Of a stretch of 35,991 nucleotides of DNA, positions 22,227 through 30,594 are shown one piece after another. This DNA comes from [Bacillus] enclensis (lineage in GTDB: Bacteria; Bacillota; Bacilli; Bacillales; Bacillaceae_B): NCBI RefSeq assembly GCF_001456935.1, contig NZ_KQ758495.1, positions 1 to 35,991 of the forward strand, read 5' to 3'. The notes under the pieces are model-generated. The model made no database searches, was not told where the DNA came from, and saw only the letters and a program-made list of their open reading frames with translations. Numbering within the stretch: position 1 is the first letter of the stretch; every line of letters begins with the position of its first letter. The translations under genes and the position numbers were made by a program.

Positions 22227-23688
22227 GAACATTCACTCCTTTTATCGCGGGATCTTTCTGATCGCTTAAAAGCTGATCGGCCATCAGTTTCGCCCCCTGC
22301 ATGACAAGCGGGATGCCGCCGCCCGGGTGGATCGATGCGCCGACTGCGTAGAGATTGTCGATATGATACGGCTTGACCTGGGGCCTGAATACGCCGGACT
22401 GGAAGAGGGTCGGTGCAACTCCGAAGCTTCCGCCCTTATGGAGACCGAATCTCTCTGCATCAAGCGGCGTCCGGATTTCCATCCATTCGACCGCATCGCG
22501 GAGACCCGGAAAGGCCCTTTCTTCCAGACGGTCGATGAGCCCGTCGATCCACTCCTGCTGACTTTCCCAGTCAATATCCGTACCAGATGGAACCGGGACA
22601 AGTGCGTAGAGGACGCCTTTCCCCTCAGGTGCCAGGCTGTCATCGATCTTCGACGGATGGAACGTATAAATCGCCGGATCATCCGGGATTTTTTTGTCAT
22701 CGAACACATCCTTCATATGACGGGAAAAATCCTCTCCCATGAGATAGTGATGGACGTTCGCGTCTTCATATACTTTATTCAGTCCAAAATAAAGGAGAAC
22801 GCAGCCGGATGAAGGTTCGTATTTCCTCGTCTGCTTCCGCTTCACCAGCGGGTCGACAGCCGGGAAGTCCCCATTGAAAACAACAGAATCATAGGACGTG
22901 GTACCGCCCTCGGTCCGAATGCCCGTCACCCTGCTGCCCTCTTTTACAATCTCTTTGATTTCAGTGTTCAGATGGATGATTACATTCCGCCTCCGCAGCT
23001 CTTCTTCAAGGATCGGGACGAGGCTTGCATATCCGCCTTTCAGGTAGTGGATGCCGAATTGGTGTTCAGCAAAGGATACCAGTGAATACATCGCAGGCGA
23101 CTTGAACGGGTTCCCGCCGATGTAAAGGGACTGGAGGGCGTAGACCGCCTGCAGCCGTTCGTCCCTGAAATAGCGGGACATCAAGGAATGGATGGATTGA
23201 TAGGGTTTCAGTTTCAGAAGCTTCTTGAGGTTGGCCGGTTTCCAGAAATCGAGCGGATTCACGAATGACTCCTCAAGGAATGCTTCCCTTCCGATTTCGA
23301 ACCGTTCATTTCCTTCTTGTAAAAATCGAAGATATCCATCAATCTCGCCAGGAAATACCCGCTCCACTTCTTCAAGATGCCGTTCGTGATCGGGGTATTT
23401 CGTGAACGAGAGACCGTCGGGAAACTCGAGGGAATAGAACGGATCACATGGGATCAGTTCGTATCGGTCCCGGGAAATACCCGCTTCTTCCAGTAGGGCA
23501 CGGAACATGTCGGGAAGGAGGACGATCGTCGGTCCCTGGTCGATCCGGAAACCGTCGCGTTCAACGAACGTCAATCTGCCCCCGAGATAGGATTCTTTTT
23601 CATAAAGGGTCACGTCCACACCCTGTTTCGATAAGAGCAGGGCGCTCATCAGACCGCCGACGCCGCCTCCGATTATGGCTGTATTCAT
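22219..23688 (-). CDS. crtN: Carotenoid (dehydrosqualene) desaturase, CrtN-like
   Basis: FAD-dependent desaturase, 489 residues. N-terminal dinucleotide-binding motif IIGGGVGGLMSALLL (about 4-18) with the EKESYLGGR segment after it; the FRIDQGPTIVLLPDMF block matches the FDMGPTIVMMPD block of staphylococcal CrtN. The C-terminal YAVGASIHPGGGIPLV segment is the family's FAD-contact signature. It probably desaturates the product of the CrtM-like enzyme. ATG follows the previous gene's TAA directly, with GGAGGG 8-9 bases upstream. Confidence 0.88.
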   Translation of the reverse strand: MNTAIIGGGVGGLMSALLLSKQGVDVTLYEKESYLGGRLTFVERDGFRIDQGPTIVLLPDMFRALLEEAGISRDRYELIPCDPFYSLEFPDGLSFTKYPDHERHLEEVERVFPGEIDGYLRFLQEGNERFEIGREAFLEESFVNPLDFWKPANLKKLLKLKPYQSIHSLMSRYFRDERLQAVYALQSLYIGGNPFKSPAMYSLVSFAEHQFGIHYLKGGYASLVPILEEELRRRNVIIHLNTEIKEIVKEGSRVTGIRTEGGTTSYDSVVFNGDFPAVDPLVKRKQTRKYEPSSGCVLLYFGLNKVYEDANVHHYLMGEDFSRHMKDVFDDKKIPDDPAIYTFHPSKIDDSLAPEGKGVLYALVPVPSGTDIDWESQQEWIDGLIDRLEERAFPGLRDAVEWMEIRTPLDAERFGLHKGGSFGVAPTLFQSGVFRPQVKPYHIDNLYAVGASIHPGGGIPLVMQGAKLMADQLLSDQKDPAIKGVNVHV

Positions 23689-25215
23689 TTACAATCCCTC
23701 CACAACGGGAAGAGGCGATACAGGGATCGAATCCTGCATATCCTGTTCCAGGATGCCGTTGGCTGTGATCCGGGCCGATTCAAGGATGGTCGGCAGTCCG
23801 CTGCCCGGATGGGTCCCGCCGCCGACGAGCCAGCAGCACTCCAGTTCTTCAAAGCGGTTATGAGGCCTGAACACCATCATCTGCGACAGCTGATGCCCCA
23901 GATTGAATGTGGCTCCCTGATAGACAAATAAATCTTGTTCCCAGTTCTTTGGCGTGATCATTTTCTCCACCTCTATGTGAGCTTCAAGATTTTTGATTCC
24001 AGTCTTTTCTTCTACCGTCTTCAGGATGAGTTCACGGAATGTATCTTTTTCCCGTTCCCAGTCGATGCCGCTGAAGTTATTCGGCACCGGCGCCAGTATA
24101 TAGAGTGCGGACTTCCCTTCAGGCGCAAGTGTCGGGTCGGTCACACTTGCATTTTGGATGTAAAGGGAGGAATCTTCAGACAGGATTTTCTCCTTCGTGA
24201 TTTCCTCGACGTTCTTTTTGTAGTCTTTTGAAAAAGCGATCGTATGATGGGGCAGCTCTTCATAAATCGTGTCGAGACCAAGATACAGCATGAAGGTCGA
24301 GCACGAATATTTCTTCTTCGCGAGCTTTTTAGGCGAGTACTTCTTCAGCTGCTTCCCCTCGACGAGTTTTGTCATCGCATGGGCGAAATCGCTGTTGATG
24401 ATGACCTCATCCGCCTCCACGCTCCGGCCGTCTTCAAGGTGGACTCCCTTTACCTTTTTCCCTTCGATCCACAGGCTCTTCACCCCGCAGCCGGTGTGGA
24501 TCTTCCCCCCGTGTTCCTCCGTCACACGCGCCATCGCCTTTGAAAGCTGATTCACGCCGCCGATCGGGTGGAAGACACCATAGGCATGTTCCATATAGGA
24601 GAGGATCGAGAAGGCACCGGGGCATTCCCACGGCGACATGCCGAGATATTTTGACTGGAATGTGAAGGCGAGCTTCAGTTCCTCTTCGGTAAAATAACGC
24701 GACAGCACATCGTAGAGGGAGCGTCCGAGTTCAAGTTCCGGGAGTGCCTGGAGCACCTTGGGCTGAAAGTAATGCATGAAGCGGTCCATCTTCGACTGCA
24801 GGACCGGAGAGAGCGCCTCCATCTTCTTCGCGGTTTCCTTCATGAAGCGTTCATACCCTTCGCCGTTGCCAGGATAATGGGTTTCGATTTCCTGTTTCAT
24901 GCGCTCCCGGTCCCGTGACATGACGACTCTGCGGTTATCGAAGATCAATTCGTACATGGACTTGAGTTCGACCGCCTCCATGTAATCCGCCGCTTTCCGG
25001 TCCGCAGCGGAGAATAATTCTTCGACAATATGAAACATTGAAAGAAACGTCGGTCCCATATCGAACTTGAAATCTCCCAGCCGGATCTCGGCATTGCGGC
25101 CGCCGACATACTCCTGCTTTTCAAACACATTCACATCATATCCCCTGGCTGACAGAAGCATTGAAGCCGCCAAGCCGCCGGGACCTGCGCCAACAACGAT
25201 GATCCGCTTTTTCAT
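23689..25215 (-). CDS. Second carotenoid desaturase/oxidase-like flavoprotein
   Basis: 508 residues, first gene of the operon. N-terminal VVGAGPGGLAASMLL (about 6-20) binds FAD; EKQEYVGGRN follows, then FDMGPTFLSMFH. The C-terminus has LVGGGTHPGSGLPTILESAR, the conserved FAD end of the phytoene-desaturase family. It is a diverged paralogue of the next gene. In bacilli such pairs act as successive desaturase and oxidase in C30 carotenoid synthesis; which step this one does cannot be told. GGGAGG precedes ATG at 25213-25215. It ends with TAA touching the ATG of the next gene. Confidence 0.86.
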   Translation of the reverse strand: MKKRIIVVGAGPGGLAASMLLSARGYDVNVFEKQEYVGGRNAEIRLGDFKFDMGPTFLSMFHIVEELFSAADRKAADYMEAVELKSMYELIFDNRRVVMSRDRERMKQEIETHYPGNGEGYERFMKETAKKMEALSPVLQSKMDRFMHYFQPKVLQALPELELGRSLYDVLSRYFTEEELKLAFTFQSKYLGMSPWECPGAFSILSYMEHAYGVFHPIGGVNQLSKAMARVTEEHGGKIHTGCGVKSLWIEGKKVKGVHLEDGRSVEADEVIINSDFAHAMTKLVEGKQLKKYSPKKLAKKKYSCSTFMLYLGLDTIYEELPHHTIAFSKDYKKNVEEITKEKILSEDSSLYIQNASVTDPTLAPEGKSALYILAPVPNNFSGIDWEREKDTFRELILKTVEEKTGIKNLEAHIEVEKMITPKNWEQDLFVYQGATFNLGHQLSQMMVFRPHNRFEELECCWLVGGGTHPGSGLPTILESARITANGILEQDMQDSIPVSPLPVVEGL

Positions 25216-25252
25216 TCACAAGACCTCCCAGTCGTACAAAAGTTATACAATC

Positions 25253-25258
25253 ATTATA
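25253..25258 (-). promoter_or_regulatory. Candidate -10 box of the carotenoid operon
   Basis: TATAAT on the minus strand, about 38 bases before the first gene's ATG. The sequence also has two TTATACA-like direct repeats 11 bases apart (plus strand 25233-25260). A -35 with good match is not seen, so an activator may be needed. Confidence 0.4.
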
Positions 25259-25447
25259 CATAGGTTGAAATTTAATTGCCACTCATAACCTCCTGCAAAA
25301 TGTGCAAAGAGAGGTAAAACCTTGTGAAAAAGGCGTTATACCAGTAAAAAACTGCTAATTAATTTTTATAAACTTCCGCCATCGACCTCGTTCTCTCCAG
25401 CGTTTATCGTCCTTCCTTAATACGTTAATACGATAAAGCACCTGTCT

Positions 25448-25486
25448 AAAAAAAACCTGACCGGGCTTTCGGTGATCGGTCAGGTT
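25448..25486 (-). terminator. Terminator of the deaminase-Nudix gene
   Basis: AACCTGACCG (25454-25463) pairs with CGGTCAGGTT (25477-25486); eight T follow on the minus strand. Confidence 0.92.
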
Positions 25487-25492
25487 TTCTCA

Positions 25493-26515
25493 TCAAACTA
25501 TCGTTTTCATCTCACGGATGACCCTCGAAACCTCAAAGTCATCTTTCATCGCTTCGATCGGCCACCACTTTACTTCTTGCAGCATTTGTTCATCCATTGC
25601 ACATTCGGGATCAATCCCGAGCTGCAGGACATCGGCACCCGTGATGTCAGCAGAAAAAACGCGGCTTTCTCCCATGCTGTAATCGTAGCTGAACAAGTGT
25701 CTTCCTGCCTTCACGGTAAGGTTTGTCTCTTCCTTCACTTCCCTCACAACAGCCTCTTCAAAGCTTTCTCCTTCTTCCAGACCGCCGCCGGGAAGCGACC
25801 ACCAAACCCTGCCGTCCCGCTGCATTTTCACCATGAGGATGTGATTGTCTTTGATGATGGCGGCGCTCGCCCTTGCGCGGTTTTGCTTGATGAGATCTTC
25901 GCACATCATGCCATAGACTTCCTCAATTGTATAATTCTCCGCGCACCTCAATCTTTCCTCCGCCACCCAATCCCTTGCGAGGCGGATTGCCCTGGGATAA
26001 TCTTCCTCCATCCCTTTATGAACCGGATGTGCCTTTGGGTCATCAACCGAGAAATCATAATAATATCCGAGCAGGATCGCAAGGTATTCAAGCGGCGGGA
26101 ACGGTCCCTCTACCTTGATTGGCTTTCGGCTCAAATAAGGCGTCGAATCCTTGAGGTTCGTGCTCCCCCCATATTTATCTTTTGCCGCGAACTTCAGATT
26201 GCGGATCCCGCTCATATAGAAGGCACCGAAACAGAGCGGACAAGGTTCAAGCGTTGAATACAAGGTGTACTCGCTTACGTCAGTATGTATTCGATTATCA
26301 AGTTCCAGTAGGGCATTCACTTCAGCATGAGCAATCTCATTATAGAAAACGGATGAACCCGACGTCTGCTTCTTCGTCGAGCTTTTCCCTCTCGAAACGA
26401 TTTCCCCTTTTTCATTCACCACAATGGCCCCGATCGGCCTCGAACCCTCCAGAAAAGACTCCCATGCCGTCTCGAAGGATTGCTGCCACAAGTAAGGTAT
26501 TTCCGACCATTTCAT
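25493..26515 (-). CDS. Fusion of a cytidine/guanine-type deaminase domain with a Nudix hydrolase domain
   Basis: 340 residues. N-terminal deaminase domain (about 1-130): zinc motif HAE (63-65) and PCPLC (91-95), the layout of the CMP/dCMP, guanine and tRNA-adenosine deaminase superfamily. A helical linker (about 135-210) follows. The C-terminal Nudix domain (about 215-340) has the box GGLEEGESFEEAVVREVKEE (244-263), with the final glycine of the consensus replaced by asparagine. Both domains look catalytically intact. The pairing suggests sanitation or salvage of a modified nucleotide, but the substrate is unknown. GGGGG precedes ATG; a terminator follows. Confidence 0.88.
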   Translation of the reverse strand: MKWSEIPYLWQQSFETAWESFLEGSRPIGAIVVNEKGEIVSRGKSSTKKQTSGSSVFYNEIAHAEVNALLELDNRIHTDVSEYTLYSTLEPCPLCFGAFYMSGIRNLKFAAKDKYGGSTNLKDSTPYLSRKPIKVEGPFPPLEYLAILLGYYYDFSVDDPKAHPVHKGMEEDYPRAIRLARDWVAEERLRCAENYTIEEVYGMMCEDLIKQNRARASAAIIKDNHILMVKMQRDGRVWWSLPGGGLEEGESFEEAVVREVKEETNLTVKAGRHLFSYDYSMGESRVFSADITGADVLQLGIDPECAMDEQMLQEVKWWPIEAMKDDFEVSRVIREMKTIV

Positions 26516-26578
26516 TTCCCCCAGCCCCTTTTTTATTCTATCTTACCATAATGATTTGAATTTTTTGGTAAAAGAAAA

Positions 26579-26604
26579 AGGATGAACTTCACACAATTCA
26601 TCCT
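26579..26604 (-). terminator. Terminator after the 42-residue membrane protein gene
   Basis: AGGATGAA (26579-26586) pairs with TTCATCCT (26597-26604); a T-rich run follows on the minus strand. The stem overlaps the stop codon of the small gene. Confidence 0.85.
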
Positions 26605-26731
26605 AATCCGTTTTATTCTTTTGTTTATTCTTATTGATCGACCTTTTTCTGATGTACAGCCACATCACAATGTATGTGGCAAACAGCAAAAGTAAAAAGA
26701 CCGGCACGGAAAAAATGTCTTGTATCAGCAT
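26603..26731 (-). CDS. Small single-span membrane protein, 42 residues
   Basis: This ORF is preceded by AGGGGTG 7 bases before ATG (26729-26731) and followed directly by a terminator whose stem overlaps its stop. The product has a short N-terminus, one strong hydrophobic helix (about 8-27, VPVFLLLLFATYIVMWLYI) and a basic tail (RKRSINKNKQKNK), so an N-out, C-in membrane protein is expected. It lies 16 bases downstream of the CBO0543-type membrane protein gene, so the two likely form one operon and may work together. No known family recognised. Confidence 0.65.
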   Translation of the reverse strand: MLIQDIFSVPVFLLLLFATYIVMWLYIRKRSINKNKQKNKTD

Positions 26732-26747
26732 ATCAGCACACCCCTGT

Positions 26748-27263
26748 TTATTTTAAACTTTCCATAGGGAACGGGAACAACAGATAAAATACAATCGCAA
26801 GAAGGATTGACACGCCGATGGCCCGCAGTGGATTCCGGTAATGCAAATACAGTACACTGAACAATACAAGGTTCAGCGGGATGTTCCACCAGCCGTTCCA
26901 GCCGTGGTCGTATACAAACATGCCCTTATGAGAGAAAAGGAACTCAATGACTGTATAGAAAGCGGTCCATATCAAAATATAGATAATCTGTCCGCTTCTT
27001 TTCACAGGGAATCTCTGAAGATAAATGATCAGTCCAACAGGACAGATAAAAAAAGTGAACGCAAAATTGATGATTGTGTGATTCAGCCATTCGGCCGTCA
27101 CGCCCCTGAAAGCCCAGAGGGTATGATTGAAATAAAAATAGTTATAAAGAAAGTTGATCAGCATGAAAAACAACAGCGTCGGATACTGTTTCCGCCACTG
27201 TGACCAGTCGACGAATTTATACGCGAACAGGATCCACACCACGATTACAAGCAGCAAATACAT
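26748..27263 (-). CDS. CBO0543-type multi-span membrane protein
   Basis: 171 residues from the preferred start (MYLLLVIVVWILFAYKFVDW); a TAGGTG ribosome binding site lies 7 bases before this ATG (27261-27263), which is 11 codons inside the longest ORF. It has about five hydrophobic helices and tryptophan- and tyrosine-rich loops (WSQWRKQYPT, YDHGWNGWWN). The pattern fits the CBO0543 family of spore-forming Firmicutes, whose function is unknown. It is followed by a 42-residue single-span membrane protein and a terminator. Confidence 0.75.
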   Translation of the reverse strand: MYLLLVIVVWILFAYKFVDWSQWRKQYPTLLFFMLINFLYNYFYFNHTLWAFRGVTAEWLNHTIINFAFTFFICPVGLIIYLQRFPVKRSGQIIYILIWTAFYTVIEFLFSHKGMFVYDHGWNGWWNIPLNLVLFSVLYLHYRNPLRAIGVSILLAIVFYLLFPFPMESLK

Positions 27264-27363
27264 CAGCACACACCTACTTATCATTACTACCAACATGATT
27301 GACTGGTTTTTTATCTTTTATACTTTTACTATTAAAATGAAGCATTTACGAGGAGGAATCTTT

Positions 27364-28272
27364 GTGAAAATCGCCATCATCGGCCTGGGGGATATCGCAA
27401 AAAAAGCATACCTGCCTGTCCTGTCGGAAAAAGAAGGAATCGAACTTGTCCTCTGTACACGGAACGCCGACACGCTGGACAAGCTCTCACGCAAGTACCG
27501 GATTGAGGAAAAAGTCCAATCGGTGAATGACCTGTTCGACAGGGAGATCGACGCCGCTTTTATCAGCACGGCAACGGAAGCCCATTTTGAAATGGCGGAG
27601 AAGCTTCTTCAAAACGGGATCCATGTGTACATAGACAAACCGATTTCCATGACGTTAGAGGAAACCGAAAGGATCGTGGGGCTTGCAAAGGAACAGAACA
27701 AAATTGCGATGGTCGGCTTCAACCGCCGCTTCATCCCGCGTGTGAACGAGCTGAAGGACCACGGTAAACCAAGCTTGATCCTGATGCAGAAGAACCGGTT
27801 CGCCTTCCCTGAACAAGTCAGGAGATTCGTAGTGGAAGACTTTATCCACGTCATCGACACGCTCCGCTTCCTGATGGACACGGACGTCCGCGATGTCAAA
27901 GTCGAATACCTGAAAGAAGGCAGACAGCTCCATCACCTCGTCGTCCAGCTGCTCGGCGACGGCTGCACGGCCATCGGCATCATGAACCGGAACGGCGGCG
28001 TGACCGAAGAAACGATCGAATACCATGCCGGCCACCACAAATATGTCGTCGACAGCCTCGTTGAAACGACACATTACCATAACAAAGAAACGAGCATCAC
28101 GAAGTTCGGCGACTGGGAACCGACCCTGTATAAGCGCGGATTCTACCAGCTGTGCGACCACTTCCTGGAGTGCGTGTCGACAGGTGAGACGCCGGACCCG
28201 TCGATCAACGATTCACTCGTCACGCATGAGATCTGTGAGCGGATTGTGAAATCCATCGACGAACAAGCTTAA
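27364..28272 (+). CDS. Gfo/Idh/MocA family NAD(P)-dependent oxidoreductase
   Basis: 302 residues. The start is GTG at 27364-27366, set by GAGGAGG seven bases upstream; the longest ORF runs back over unrelated sequence. The N-terminal Rossmann fold has KIAIIGLGDIAKKAYLPVL (about 2-20). The Gfo/Idh/MocA EKP-like motif is present as YIDKPISMTLEET, with the conserved K-P, and the GFNRRFIPRV segment follows. The C-terminal domain is alpha-beta. It probably oxidises or reduces a sugar or cyclitol derivative; no neighbour tells which. A strong terminator follows. Confidence 0.88.
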   Translation: MKIAIIGLGDIAKKAYLPVLSEKEGIELVLCTRNADTLDKLSRKYRIEEKVQSVNDLFDREIDAAFISTATEAHFEMAEKLLQNGIHVYIDKPISMTLEETERIVGLAKEQNKIAMVGFNRRFIPRVNELKDHGKPSLILMQKNRFAFPEQVRRFVVEDFIHVIDTLRFLMDTDVRDVKVEYLKEGRQLHHLVVQLLGDGCTAIGIMNRNGGVTEETIEYHAGHHKYVVDSLVETTHYHNKETSITKFGDWEPTLYKRGFYQLCDHFLECVSTGETPDPSINDSLVTHEICERIVKSIDEQA

Positions 28273-28280
28273 AACGTATA

Positions 28281-28312
28281 AAAAGTGTCTGCGAAATATC
28301 GCAGACACTTTT
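28281..28312. terminator. Bidirectional terminator after the oxidoreductase gene
   Basis: A perfect 14-base stem, AAAAGTGTCTGCGA (28281-28294) with its complement (28299-28312) and a four-base loop, with T-runs on both strands. It also serves the convergent DUF2642 gene. Confidence 0.95.
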
Positions 28313-28326
28313 TTGATATACGATGT

Positions 28327-28581
28327 TCAACTCTCCGGCATGATCCAGACAATCTCACAAATCCGTACAAAGAAGGAAGAATCATGATCCCGGACCACCG
28401 CATGATCAGGCTTTGCATCAACCAGCGTGCCGCTTACAGATCCCCGTGACGTATCAATGACCACCCTCTTCCCGATCAGGCTTTTTAATGCAGCGTAAAC
28501 ATAAGGCTCCACTACAACCACCTGCATGGGTCCGTTCGAAGCTGCCTGCGGGTTATTCCGATATGGATACATGCTGTACAT
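28327..28581 (-). CDS. DUF2642 family protein (YuzF-like)
   Basis: 84 residues, starting MYSMYPYRNNPQAAS. GGAGG lies 7 bases before the ATG at 28579-28581; a 57-residue upstream extension has no support and was dropped. The core, about 30-80 (LIGKRVVIDTSRGSVSGTLV ... PDHAVVRD), is a small beta-barrel-like fold of DUF2642, found in Bacillus and often linked with spores. The N-terminus is tyrosine-, proline- and asparagine-rich. Function unknown. Confidence 0.82.
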   Translation of the reverse strand: MYSMYPYRNNPQAASNGPMQVVVVEPYVYAALKSLIGKRVVIDTSRGSVSGTLVDAKPDHAVVRDHDSSFFVRICEIVWIMPES

Positions 28582-28833
28582 TTGCCAACCTCCAAGCTGA
28601 AAAATTCCACCTCTAATATGTATGTACCGGTATGCATGGCCCATTCCAGCACGTTTCGCTTTGCTCTTTGCATTGGACTTCGGCGTGCAGGCCAGGGGAG
28701 GGAGCAGGCGGTTTACGGAGCCATAAACCATTGTGGCTGCCGCCTTTTTCAATTTGACGATATCCCACTATGTTCGATAATAAATGGGCGGAATCGTTGA
28801 TATCATAACGTTTGTGAAAATAGCCTCAACGGA

Positions 28834-28926
28834 TTTGATAAAAGATTGTCTGTTTTTGATAATAAAATCTTTGTTTTCGATAATAAATTTTGAATTATTG
28901 AAAATAAAACTTTCATTTTCGATAAT
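28834..28926. repeat. Array of five 21-bp repeats (TTYGATAATAAA core)
   Basis: The GA of each unit begins at 28837, 28858, 28879, 28900 and 28921, exactly 21 bases apart. The best units read TTCGATAATAAA; an extra isolated copy of this core occurs at 28773-28784. Confidence 0.8.
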
Positions 28927-29134
28927 ATCCTGTCCGGACTCCTTCCAGAAACCACTCTTCACCCCAAAACGATGCTTTAGACAGGACCCCGCCCGTTAAA
29001 ATAGTCAAAAAGTCACCAAACAAGCCCAATTCCCACCTGAAAACGACCGAAAATCCAAGAAAACGGACAATTCGCCCGCCCCGCATCTACACGACTACAG
29101 CCCCGGACGCCAAAACATGGTTGCGCCCATCCTA

Positions 29135-29156
29135 CGAAAACGTTTACCATGGTAAA
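29135..29156. promoter_or_regulatory. cre-like site next to a 14-bp palindrome
   Basis: CGAAAACGTTTACC (29135-29148) resembles the catabolite control element consensus (TGNAARCGNWWNCA), with mismatches at its first and last bases. TTTACCATGGTAAA (29143-29156) is a perfect 14-base palindrome overlapping it. Both lie about 160-180 bases before the Nramp-like gene. Confidence 0.35.
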
Positions 29157-29316
29157 GTGCTAATATTCTAAATTTTACACACATATCTGCTGCCGGCGTC
29201 CAATCCAAACCAAAAAATCTCTTTTCAAATCATGGATTCCATTGAGAGCAGCACATCCAAAAGGGCGTACATAAAAATGCAGACGCTTACACTCACATCA
29301 AGAAAGGAGCAGCACT

Positions 29317-30573
29317 ATGTCATTAGAAGTGAACACAACGCCTCCAAAAGCACCAACATCCTTTAAAAAACGGGCCGCCCTGATCGGTCCGGGATTCGTG
29401 GCCGCAGCCACAGGGGTCGGGACGGGGGATCTGGTCGCCGCCCTGGTCGCGGGGGCCAGTTTCGGTCTCGTATTTGTCTGGGCGATCGTCGTCGGGTCGA
29501 TCCTCAAGCATTTCCTTAACGAAGGGGTCGGGCGCTGGCATCTCGCCACCGGGAAAACGATCCTCGAAGGCTGGCAGGAGATGGGGAAATGGGCGACCGG
29601 CTACTTTGGCGTATATGCCGTCATCTGGGGGTTCGTCTACGGTGCGGCGGCCGCTTCTGCCTGTGCTCTAGCCATGACTTCGATGTTCCCGGTCATGCCG
29701 TTCTGGGCGTGGGCCGTCATCCATGCAATCGCCGGCTTCCTGCTCGTATGGACGGGCCGTTATCTGCTGTTCGAAAAAGTCATGATGGTCCTGATCGGCA
29801 TCATGTTCGTGACAGTCGTCGGATCTGCCCTCTTGTTCCTGCCGAATCTCGGTGATTTCCTGACAGGCTTCGTGCCGAGAATCCCCGACGGTTCATTCCT
29901 GCTTGCCCTCGGCCTCGTAGGCGGTGTCGGCGGGACGATTACGATGACCTCGTATGGATACTGGCTGAAGGAGAAAGGATGGAGCGGAAAGGAATGGATC
30001 CCAACGATGCGTCTGGATTCGAAGGCCGCTTACACGATGACAGCCATTTTCACGCTCGCCCTATTGATCGTCGGGAGCCAATTTTTATATGGGACGGGCA
30101 TTGAGATCGAAGGAGAACAGGGCTTGATCAAATTGACGGGGCTGCTCGGCGAGAAATATGGGGCGTTCATCTCATGGATGTTCCTGATCGGTTTCTGGTC
30201 GGCCGCGTTCTCTTCCCTGCTCGGTGTTTGGAACGGGGTCCCTTATCTGTTCGCGGATTTTGTACGGGTTGTGAAAAAAAGGACGGACCGCCCTGTCACG
30301 GAAAAGGACCCGGCCTACCGCCTGTTCCTGGCGTGGCTCACATTTCCGCCTATGATTCTGCTATTCTTCGGAAAACCAGTCCAGCTTATCATTCTATACG
30401 GGGCACTCGGGGCGCTGTTCATGCCGTTCCTGTCATTCAGCCTGATGTGGCTGCTGAACTCGAAGAAGGTGGACAAGGACTACAGGAACAGTCTTATGGC
30501 CAACTTCGTCTTTGCAGCCTGCATCCTGCTCTTTGCCATCCTGGCCGTGACGAAATTAATCTCCATTTTTTAA
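29317..30573 (+). CDS. Nramp-family-related transporter with non-canonical metal site
   Basis: Integral membrane protein, 418 residues, about 11 hydrophobic segments. GPGFVAAATGVGTGDL (about 24-39) aligns with the first-helix segment of Nramp proteins, but the canonical DPGN is replaced by GTGD. The sixth-helix segment MPHN is also absent: GGTITMTSYGYWLKEKG stands in its place. So it belongs to the wider Nramp/SLC11-like group but probably does not move Mn2+ or Fe2+ in the usual way. AGAAAGGAG precedes ATG. Substrate unknown. Confidence 0.82.
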   Translation: MSLEVNTTPPKAPTSFKKRAALIGPGFVAAATGVGTGDLVAALVAGASFGLVFVWAIVVGSILKHFLNEGVGRWHLATGKTILEGWQEMGKWATGYFGVYAVIWGFVYGAAAASACALAMTSMFPVMPFWAWAVIHAIAGFLLVWTGRYLLFEKVMMVLIGIMFVTVVGSALLFLPNLGDFLTGFVPRIPDGSFLLALGLVGGVGGTITMTSYGYWLKEKGWSGKEWIPTMRLDSKAAYTMTAIFTLALLIVGSQFLYGTGIEIEGEQGLIKLTGLLGEKYGAFISWMFLIGFWSAAFSSLLGVWNGVPYLFADFVRVVKKRTDRPVTEKDPAYRLFLAWLTFPPMILLFFGKPVQLIILYGALGALFMPFLSFSLMWLLNSKKVDKDYRNSLMANFVFAACILLFAILAVTKLISIF

Positions 30574-30594
30574 AAATGGCTGTTTTCTAAAAGA

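Larger units (their letters stand above)
28582..29316. other. Long intergenic region with a 21-bp phased array and possible cre-like site
   Basis: 735 bases without a convincing gene. It holds a 21-bp array (28834-28926), a cre-like and palindromic region near 29135-29156, and a plain stretch in between. The region before the Nramp-like gene (29160-29316) has no obvious sigma-A promoter. Confidence 0.7.

Noticed and set aside
27154..27363. N-terminal extension of the Gfo/Idh/MocA protein
   Set aside because: It overlaps the divergent membrane protein gene; the GTG at 27364 has a strong ribosome binding site and starts exactly at the Rossmann strand.
28582..28752. 57-residue N-terminal extension of the DUF2642 protein
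   Set aside because: No ribosome binding site for the far start; GGAGG fits the ATG at 28579-28581 and the family's usual short length.
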